A stretch of 5,817 bases of DNA from Candidatus Thalassarchaeaceae archaeon (GTDB lineage: Archaea > Thermoplasmatota > Poseidoniia > Poseidoniales > Thalassarchaeaceae), in contig JAQXFA010000085.1 of assembly GCA_029250565.1 (NCBI GenBank), forward strand, positions 1 through 5,817. The letters run 5' to 3'. This document shows positions 1 to 4,157 of the stretch, piece by piece. The notes beneath the pieces were generated by a model. It saw only the letters and a list, made by a program, of their open reading frames with translations. It had not been told where the DNA came from and ran no database searches. The position numbers were made by a program, and so were the translations under genes. The stretch's first letter is position 1; each line of letters begins with the position of its first letter.

Positions 1-390
1 GCTGATGATGACGATGATGACGATGATGAACCACCATCAAAGAAGCGAAGTAAACCTAAGGCATTACACAGCCCAGCAAAAATGAGAGAAAAGCCACAAG
101 AGTGGGCAATGGATGAAAGTGGCTTGCCTTATACTGGTAGTAAAGCAGGCACACGCCCTTCATCTCGTAAACAAAAACCAAAACCGGTTCAAATGTCATC
201 AAATGAAAGTATAGAATCCGAAGAGCAATACGAAGAAGAGTATTACGATGATTATCAAGAAGAAGATGACTACACACAATCAGAAGATTACAAAGTCGAT
301 GAAGATGGAGTGGAGTGGTGGAAGGACGAAATCGGTGTCTGGTGGTACCGTTATCCCGACGAAGAGGAGTGGTCTGAGTTCATTGAATGA
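1..390 (+). CDS. C-terminal part of an unrecognised protein with acidic, Lys/Pro-rich and Trp-rich tail (5' end outside window)
   Basis: The frame is open from the first base to the TGA at 388-390, so this is the last ~129 residues of a longer protein; the ATG at 82 is probably internal. Three zones are visible: a run of eight Asp from a 9-bp DNA repeat, a basic Lys/Pro/Ser zone (PPSKKRSKPK and later SSRKQKPKP), and a very acidic Glu/Asp/Tyr zone that ends in an aromatic block (DGVEWWKDE, GVWWYRYPDEEEW, SEFIE). Everything before the aromatic block looks disordered. The alternating charge suggests a flexible tail on a folded, perhaps nucleic-acid- or protein-binding, N-terminal part, but that part is not in view and I cannot name the family. 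The PAC2 gene follows 41 bp downstream on the same strand, so the two may be co-transcribed. The reading frame is well supported; the function is unknown. Confidence 0.75.
   Translation, partial: ADDDDDDDDEPPSKKRSKPKALHSPAKMREKPQEWAMDESGLPYTGSKAGTRPSSRKQKPKPVQMSSNESIESEEQYEEEYYDDYQEEDDYTQSEDYKVDEDGVEWWKDEIGVWWYRYPDEEEWSEFIE
4..30 (+). repeat. Three tandem copies of a 9-bp unit (GATGATGAC) coding for poly-Asp
   Basis: GATGATGAC occurs twice in perfect tandem, followed by a third copy with one change (GATGATGAA). The unit is a whole number of codons, so gain or loss of a copy would change the length of the Asp run without breaking the frame. It may extend to the left beyond the window. Confidence 0.8.
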
Positions 391-415
391 TCACTTAGGT
401 TTTTGAGAGAGTACT

Positions 416-422
416 GGAGGGG
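416..422 (+). promoter_or_regulatory. Strong Shine-Dalgarno site of the PAC2 gene
   Basis: GGAGGGG lies 9 nt before the ATG at 432 and matches the archaeal 16S rRNA anti-Shine-Dalgarno. It fixes the start of the PAC2 gene. No convincing TATA box is seen in the 41-bp gap, which suggests transcription from upstream. Confidence 0.75.
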
Positions 423-431
423 TTAGACGAC

Positions 432-1208
432 ATGAGTGGCGAAAACGACAATCATGGGTTCCCCCTAGTTTTGCATAAAGACGCCGACCCAGGCTCAACA
501 GGAGGTGTAGCAATTTGTGGATTCTCAAATGTGGGGATGGTGGGGAGCATTGCTACAAGCCACGTAGTCAAGGCATTAGGATTGCAACAACTAGGTACAG
601 TGATTGATCGAGATTTCCCACCAGTTGCATTGATTCAAAATGAGGTCCCACAGCACCCTGTAAGGGTTTACCAAGGTAGTGGTGTTGGTGTTTTCACTTC
701 GGATTTACAGTTTCCAGGTCATACCGATGTGAAGTTTGCTGAGACCGTTCTTGAATGGTTTACCGAAGGCGGGTTTGACCGCCTTTTTGTTATTGATGGA
801 ATAGTCACTGGAGAATTGGGCGACAAAGAAGAAGGTGAATTATTTGGAGTCGCCTCTACAGAATCCGGACGCGTGGGATTGCGTAATGCCAACGTTGAAC
901 CAGTGAAGCAAGGAATAGTTGCAGGAATTTCTGGTTGGCTGCTTGCAGAAGGTGATAGACGAGGATTTGATGTTACAGCGTTATTGGCAGAATGTAATCC
1001 AATGTATCCCGACGCGCGGGCTGCAGCGATTGCTACCGAAGCTCTCAGTGATTTGATAGATGTTGATATCCCACTTGATGATTTGATGGCGGATGCCCGC
1101 AGAATTGAGGACAATGTACGCCAAATGTTCGAATTGTCAAAGAATCTGTTACCTGCCCCTGATGCAGAGTTTGATGTTAACGATGACGCAGACCCGATGA
1201 TAAATTGA
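432..1208 (+). CDS. PAC2-family protein (archaeal proteasome-assembly-chaperone-like)
   Basis: This 258-residue protein matches the PAC2 family: a glycine-rich first strand and helix (GVAICGFSNVGMVG, residues 25-38), a second strand with DRDFPPVALI (59-68), a central VIDGIVTGELG segment (120-130), and the typical later block GIVAGISGWLLAEG (161-174) followed by LLAECN and DARAAAIATEAL. These are known hallmarks of eukaryotic PAC1/PAC2 relatives and archaeal PbaA/PbaB-like proteins, which help 20S proteasome alpha subunits assemble or act in less defined roles; it should be cytoplasmic. The C-terminus is an acidic tail ending DPMIN, so the HbYX motif that some family members use to dock into the proteasome alpha ring is absent. 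The start is set by the Shine-Dalgarno at 416-422. It ends 7 bp from the convergent nfuA-like gene. Family assignment is firm; the exact role is inferred. Confidence 0.88.
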   Translation: MSGENDNHGFPLVLHKDADPGSTGGVAICGFSNVGMVGSIATSHVVKALGLQQLGTVIDRDFPPVALIQNEVPQHPVRVYQGSGVGVFTSDLQFPGHTDVKFAETVLEWFTEGGFDRLFVIDGIVTGELGDKEEGELFGVASTESGRVGLRNANVEPVKQGIVAGISGWLLAEGDRRGFDVTALLAECNPMYPDARAAAIATEALSDLIDVDIPLDDLMADARRIEDNVRQMFELSKNLLPAPDAEFDVNDDADPMIN

Positions 1209-1215
1209 GTCTAAC

Positions 1216-1776
1216 CTAATAGAAAGGATTTGTTCCAGCAGCATGGTCAGTTACATCACTAATAGATGTGATTTCAGGGATTGTTTCGCAAATCATCTTC
1301 TCAACCCCATGTTTGAGTGTCACGTCAACGGCAGAACATCCTTGACAACCACCTCCAAATGAGACAACAACTACACCATCGCAGACATCTACAAGTGATA
1401 TTTTTCCGCCATGGGATGCAATTGCAGGATTGACCTTCTCGTCAATAACTACCTGAACACGTTGAGCAATATCGTCAATCCAGAGAGGATTTGGGTTTTC
1501 AAAATGAAATCCTCCACCCATGAGAGTTTCTTTGAATTCAAGAGTTACGCCTTCCATATAGGGGACACTACTCTCTGAAATAATTACAGTCCAGTCATCA
1601 ACTTCGAAAACGTGATCAGAATCTTCTTGTTCTTTAGGTGGAATTAGTTGTAGGTCATATTGAAACCCATTACCACTTCTTCCAGTAATGGAGATTTTAA
1701 GGGCTAGATTTTCTTCTTCAGAGTTAGCCGCGAATTCAGCGAGTTTATCTCTAGCCAGTTCAGAAAATGTGAGCAA
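1216..1776 (-). CDS. nfuA: NfuA-type Fe-S cluster carrier (degenerate A-type domain plus NifU C-terminal domain)
   Basis: The product (186 aa; E. coli NfuA has 191) has the two NfuA domains. Residues ~1-97 form an A-type scaffold that has lost its cysteines: the usual Cys of the SGCSGF-type loop is replaced (RSGNGFQYDL), the C-terminal CGC is gone (FHFENPNP), and this domain has no Cys at all. Residues ~98-186 form the NifU C-terminal domain with HGGKISLVDV and FGGGCQGCSAVDVTLKHG, whose Cys144-x-x-Cys147 would hold a [4Fe-4S] cluster at the dimer interface. The last residues (SDVTDHAAGTNPFY) resemble the E. coli NfuA end. In bacteria NfuA passes clusters to enzymes such as radical SAM proteins and aconitase. 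I start at the TTG (1776-1774) because AGGAGGG lies 7 nt upstream and homology begins there; the frame is open to another TTG at 1845, but that has no ribosome site and adds 23 unrelated residues. Unusual for an archaeon. Confidence 0.9.
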   Translation of the reverse strand: MLTFSELARDKLAEFAANSEEENLALKISITGRSGNGFQYDLQLIPPKEQEDSDHVFEVDDWTVIISESSVPYMEGVTLEFKETLMGGGFHFENPNPLWIDDIAQRVQVVIDEKVNPAIASHGGKISLVDVCDGVVVVSFGGGCQGCSAVDVTLKHGVEKMICETIPEITSISDVTDHAAGTNPFY

Positions 1777-1777
1777 C

Positions 1778-1805
1778 GGGGAACCCTCCTGAGTACAGGG
1801 TCCCC
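1778..1805 (-). promoter_or_regulatory. GC-rich hairpin containing the nfuA Shine-Dalgarno site
   Basis: On the minus-strand RNA, GGGGACCCU (1805-1797) can pair with AGGGUUCCCC (1787-1778): nine base pairs, seven of them G-C, with one bulged U and a 9-nt loop. The Shine-Dalgarno AGGAGGG occupies 1790-1784, so four of its bases are in the stem and three in the loop, and the TTG start codon begins one base beyond the stem. The pairing is seen directly. A role in limiting translation of nfuA is inferred. Confidence 0.55.
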
Positions 1806-1815
1806 CGCCGCATCG

Positions 1816-1822
1816 TTTTAAT
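1816..1822 (-). promoter_or_regulatory. TATA-like element upstream of nfuA
   Basis: ATTAAAA reads on the minus strand at 1822-1816. With the usual archaeal spacing of about 26 bp, transcription would start near 1793, inside the loop of the hairpin and just before the Shine-Dalgarno. The element is short and AT-rich matches are common, so support is weak. Confidence 0.3.
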
Positions 1823-1840
1823 CTGCGCTTAGTGCAGATT
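1820..1840. repeat. Perfect 7-bp inverted repeat between the surface-protein gene and nfuA
   Basis: The arms AATCTGC (1820-1826) and GCAGATT (1834-1840) are perfect reverse complements around the 7-base spacer GCTTAGT. It lies 14 bp past the stop of the surface-protein gene, and its lower arm overlaps the TATA-like element for nfuA. It could be an operator for a dimeric regulator or the base of a 3'-end hairpin of the upstream transcript; no T-run follows it, so a simple terminator is less likely. Confidence 0.5.
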
Positions 1841-1854
1841 GGCAATCATCCTAC

Positions 1855-3015
1855 TCAAATCAGTAGGAATCGGCGGCGTAGTAGGCCAAGCCCAATCATT
1901 GGTAATGATGAGATTGCTCCACCAGCAGCAGCATCGCCGACATCAATGGTTAGTCCACCATCGGTTTCGACAAGTTCGGTCTCTAGCAAGTCCTGAGCGC
2001 TTTTCTTCACTGAGTCAACACTTGAATCATCCTCTTTGATATCCGTTGGATCAATCTTTAGAGGTTTCTTCATTGGCTTGACATCAACATCGATAGGCAT
2101 TATCTTAACTTTGCAGCGAGACATAACTACGTCAGTAGATTCGTCAGAGTTTGCTGCATCAGTAACCATTTTCTTGCACCTGATTGGTGTTGGGTCAACA
2201 GGTGTTGGTTCAACACCACCATCGTCGCAGTTTTGCTTCCACTTACCTTTCATAACACCCTGGCCAGCATCAGTTGCTCTGTACTTTCCAGCAAGAACAC
2301 CGCTAGTAGAGCCATCAGATAGCTCCCATACACCTCGGTAGAGTCCGTTTCCGTATCCACCTTGGAGGGTTCCGATCACTTCGCCATCAAGGTTGGTAGC
2401 CATGCCACGGAACAAACCGTTAGCAAATTGGCCTGTGATGTTTCCACCAACTACGCTTTCATCAGTCATCCATACACCGTTGAACTGGCCAATAGCAGCG
2501 GTTGCGTCAGCATCCTGGTTGATGGACCACCGTGCAGCCAAGTAGCCATGTGCGCAGATAGGTTCAGCATCTGAGTTACCGAAGTGACGGACAATGATTC
2601 GTCCATCAAAGTTCGCAAGTCTTTCTCTTGCGTCTTCAACACTCATGCGTGCTATGTGTGCAACTTCGTAGCTACCATCATCTTGGAAGATGACTACCAC
2701 TACAATTGCGCGTTCACCATTGGTCCAAACATAGACCACGACAGTTCCACCATCATCGATGTGATCAAAGTCGTCAGTGGAGAGATTATCATCAACATCT
2801 CCATCTATTAACAATGGGTCACTTAACAGGTAGTCAGACTCAATCTCTTGAGCAGCCTCCAAAGTCATTAATTCATTCTCCAGGGTTTGTGCATCATGTG
2901 CTGATTCTGCAGTAGCTGCACCGGCGGTAACAACCACCAACATAGTCAATGCAATCAACAAGGCGCGCAAGCCCTTTCTTCCGTACTTTCCATTTAAGCT
3001 GGGTTTTTGTCCCAT
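1855..3015 (-). CDS. Secreted or surface-anchored protein with Gly/aromatic repeats and a hydrophobic-RRR C-terminal tail
   Basis: I do not recognise a named family. Using the ATG at 3015, the 386-residue product has: a signal peptide (basic RKGLR, hydrophobic core ~18-34, likely cleavage after ATA at ~36); an acidic region to ~90; a beta-rich part (TVVVYVW, AIVVVVIF, ~91-125); four copies of a Gly/aromatic repeat at 176-260 with the pattern G-x-(F/Y)-x-N-G-L-(F/Y)-R-G; a linker with VEPTP-VDPTP (~269-278); an acidic/lysine region with two of the four cysteines; and a tail with AAAGGA, a short hydrophobic stretch (ISSLPMIGLGLL) and RRRF close to the end. It is probably exported and held at the cell surface, either by the tail or by a sorting enzyme. 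An ATG at 3036 is in frame, but the TATA box at 3041-3050 predicts a transcript start near 3018, favouring the inner ATG. Function unknown. Confidence 0.8.
   Translation of the reverse strand: MGQKPSLNGKYGRKGLRALLIALTMLVVVTAGAATAESAHDAQTLENELMTLEAAQEIESDYLLSDPLLIDGDVDDNLSTDDFDHIDDGGTVVVYVWTNGERAIVVVVIFQDDGSYEVAHIARMSVEDARERLANFDGRIIVRHFGNSDAEPICAHGYLAARWSINQDADATAAIGQFNGVWMTDESVVGGNITGQFANGLFRGMATNLDGEVIGTLQGGYGNGLYRGVWELSDGSTSGVLAGKYRATDAGQGVMKGKWKQNCDDGGVEPTPVDPTPIRCKKMVTDAANSDESTDVVMSRCKVKIMPIDVDVKPMKKPLKIDPTDIKEDDSSVDSVKKSAQDLLETELVETDGGLTIDVGDAAAGGAISSLPMIGLGLLRRRFLLI
2186..2215 (-). repeat. Two tandem 15-bp copies coding for a V(E/D)PTP linker
   Basis: GGTGTTGGGTCAACA (2186-2200) is followed directly by GGTGTTGGTTCAACA (2201-2215), one base different. 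On the minus strand each encodes five residues (VEPTP, VDPTP). This forms an extended Pro/Thr linker between the repeat domain and the C-terminal region of the surface protein, and could be a site of glycosylation. Confidence 0.75.
2236..2490 (-). repeat. Four Gly/aromatic protein repeats of about 24 residues
   Basis: The units begin with GQF, GQF, GGY and GKY. The two middle ones are 24 residues each and align closely: GQFANGLFRG...GEVIGTLQ and GGYGNGLYRG...GSTSGVLA. The first (GQFNGVW) and last (GKYRATDAGQGVMKGKW) are shorter or diverged. The alternating Gly, aromatic and turn-forming positions suggest beta hairpins stacked in a solenoid or propeller-like fold, loosely like MORN-type repeats. 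The repeats are seen directly; the fold is inferred. Confidence 0.65.
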
Positions 3016-3040
3016 ATCATATCTGTTTGCTTGCATTACA

Positions 3041-3050
3041 TATATACAAA
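3041..3050 (-). promoter_or_regulatory. TATA box of the surface-protein gene
   Basis: TTTGTATATA reads on the minus strand at 3050-3041. A start ~26 bp downstream of its centre falls near 3018, three bases before the ATG at 3015, giving an essentially leaderless mRNA. No Shine-Dalgarno precedes that ATG, which agrees. Confidence 0.55.
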
Positions 3051-3086
3051 TTAAGGGGGCACCCCGAACTTATGCCGACGTTTACC

Positions 3087-3096
3087 TTTGTATACC
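3087..3096 (+). promoter_or_regulatory. TATA box of moaA
   Basis: TTTGTATACC on the plus strand shares its first eight bases with the divergent TATA box at 3050-3041. It predicts a transcript start near 3118 and a leader of about 35 nt before the ATG at 3153. Confidence 0.45.
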
Positions 3097-3115
3097 AAAC
3101 ACAATAAACAACCGT

Positions 3116-3138
3116 GGTAACCTTTTCAGTGGTTAACC
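3116..3138 (+). repeat. Imperfect inverted repeat in the moaA leader
   Basis: GGTAACC (3116-3122) and GGTTAACC (3131-3138) can form seven base pairs with one bulged A around the 8-base loop TTTTCAGT. Each arm is also itself nearly or fully palindromic, so it may equally be two operator half-sites spaced 15 bp start to start. It sits at the predicted transcript start, 14 bp before the moaA ATG. Confidence 0.45.
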
Positions 3139-3152
3139 TACAACAGAGTTTC

Positions 3153-4157
3153 ATGGTAAGGGACGCTCTTGCTCGACCTTTGCGAGACTTGCGTATTTCG
3201 GTAACCGACCGTTGCAATTTTCGCTGTTCGTATTGCATGCCTCGCGAAGTGTTCAACGAAGATTATCCATACCTTGCGCGCGAGGAGATCCTCTCGTTTG
3301 AGGAGTTGGAACATCTAGTGGCTTCCCTGATTCCATTGGGCATAGAGAAAGTACGTTTGACTGGAGGCGAGCCCTTACTTCGTCGTGATTTTGTGAAGTT
3401 AGTTGAGAAAATTTCAGCCCATGATGTTGAAGTCGCAGTTACAACTAATGGTGTGTTGTTAGAAAGTCAGGCAGAAGCACTCGCTGATGCTGGTTTAGAT
3501 CGTGTTACTGTTAGTTTGGATGCTTTGGATAACGAAACATTCCAAAAAATGACAGATAGTGATGTGGATGTAAGTGTAGTCTTGGCAGGCATTGATGCTG
3601 CTATCGCTGCTGGGCTAACGCCAGTCAAAGTGAACGCCGTAGTACGGCGTGGTGTCAACGAGCATGCAATTCAAGACCTAGTGAATTATTTCCGTGGTAC
3701 TGGTGTGATAGTACGATTTATCGAATACATGGATGTAGGTTCATCTAATTCCTGGCGGCTTGAAGAGGTAATTTCAGCCAAAGAAATTCGGGATATTTTG
3801 CTTGAAAAAATAGATTTAATGGTAATCCCACCACAAGATGCAAGCCATGTTGCTAAATTATGGCAGACTACTGAGGGCGATAAAATAGGATTTATCACAT
3901 CAATTTCTGAACCCTTTTGCGGTGATTGTAGTCGTGGCCGTATTTCATCGGAAGGGAAATTTTACAATTGTCTATTCGCTGAAAATGGGTTTAATCTCAA
4001 ACCATATTTGCGTGCTAAAGCCACTTCTAGTGAGATTCAAGAACTAGTTAGTTCGGTTTGGACAAAGCGAAGTGATAGGTATTCTGAATTACGTAGTGAG
4101 CCAGAAATCGAGGGCAGAATCCGATTACCTGTTGAGATGTCTCACATCGGTGGCTGA
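3153..4157 (+). CDS. moaA: GTP 3',8-cyclase MoaA (radical SAM, molybdenum cofactor synthesis)
   Basis: MoaA turns GTP into 3',8-cyclo-7,8-dihydro-GTP, the first step of molybdopterin synthesis. The 334-residue product shows the radical SAM motif Cys21-x3-Cys25-x2-Cys28 (CNFRCSYC), the SAM-binding LTGGEPLLR (69-77), and the C-terminal second cluster motif Cys256-x2-Cys259-x13-Cys273 (FCGDCSRGR...NCLF) with the arginines that bind GTP in known MoaA. It ends in the conserved GG (MSHIGG) that MoaA inserts near its active site, so the protein is complete. The start of the family consensus (RPLRDLRISVTDRCNFRC) supports the ATG at 3153; a GTG at 3114 is in frame but lies about at the predicted transcript start and adds 13 unconserved residues. 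The CMPREVF...LAREEILSFEEL region resembles bacterial rather than typical archaeal MoaA (YCHxEG). No other molybdenum cofactor gene is nearby. Its stop directly abuts the stop of convergent trm1. Confidence 0.95.
   Translation: MVRDALARPLRDLRISVTDRCNFRCSYCMPREVFNEDYPYLAREEILSFEELEHLVASLIPLGIEKVRLTGGEPLLRRDFVKLVEKISAHDVEVAVTTNGVLLESQAEALADAGLDRVTVSLDALDNETFQKMTDSDVDVSVVLAGIDAAIAAGLTPVKVNAVVRRGVNEHAIQDLVNYFRGTGVIVRFIEYMDVGSSNSWRLEEVISAKEIRDILLEKIDLMVIPPQDASHVAKLWQTTEGDKIGFITSISEPFCGDCSRGRISSEGKFYNCLFAENGFNLKPYLRAKATSSEIQELVSSVWTKRSDRYSELRSEPEIEGRIRLPVEMSHIGG

Noticed and set aside
4..30. The 9-bp repeats as a CRISPR-like or origin-iteron array.
   Set aside because: The units are directly adjacent without spacers, and they encode Asp in an open coding frame.
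82..390. Independent 102-residue small gene starting at the ATG at 82.
   Set aside because: The frame continues without a stop to the window edge with the same charged, low-complexity character, and no ribosome site or TATA box precedes the ATG.
719..1114. Minus-strand open frame of 131 codons inside the PAC2 gene.
   Set aside because: Ser/Pro/Arg-rich shadow translation of a clearly conserved gene on the other strand; no start signal.
1778..1840. The two inverted repeats after the surface-protein gene as an intrinsic terminator.
   Set aside because: Neither is followed by a T-run on the minus strand, and the second one contains the nfuA ribosome site, so a regulatory role fits better; termination is not excluded.
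1839..2811. Several plus-strand open frames across the surface-protein gene (1839-2039, 2036-2341, 2362-2574, 2584-2811).
   Set aside because: They overlap a complete gene with signal peptide and regular repeats on the minus strand, have odd compositions (His/Gln- or Ser-rich), and have no ribosome sites.
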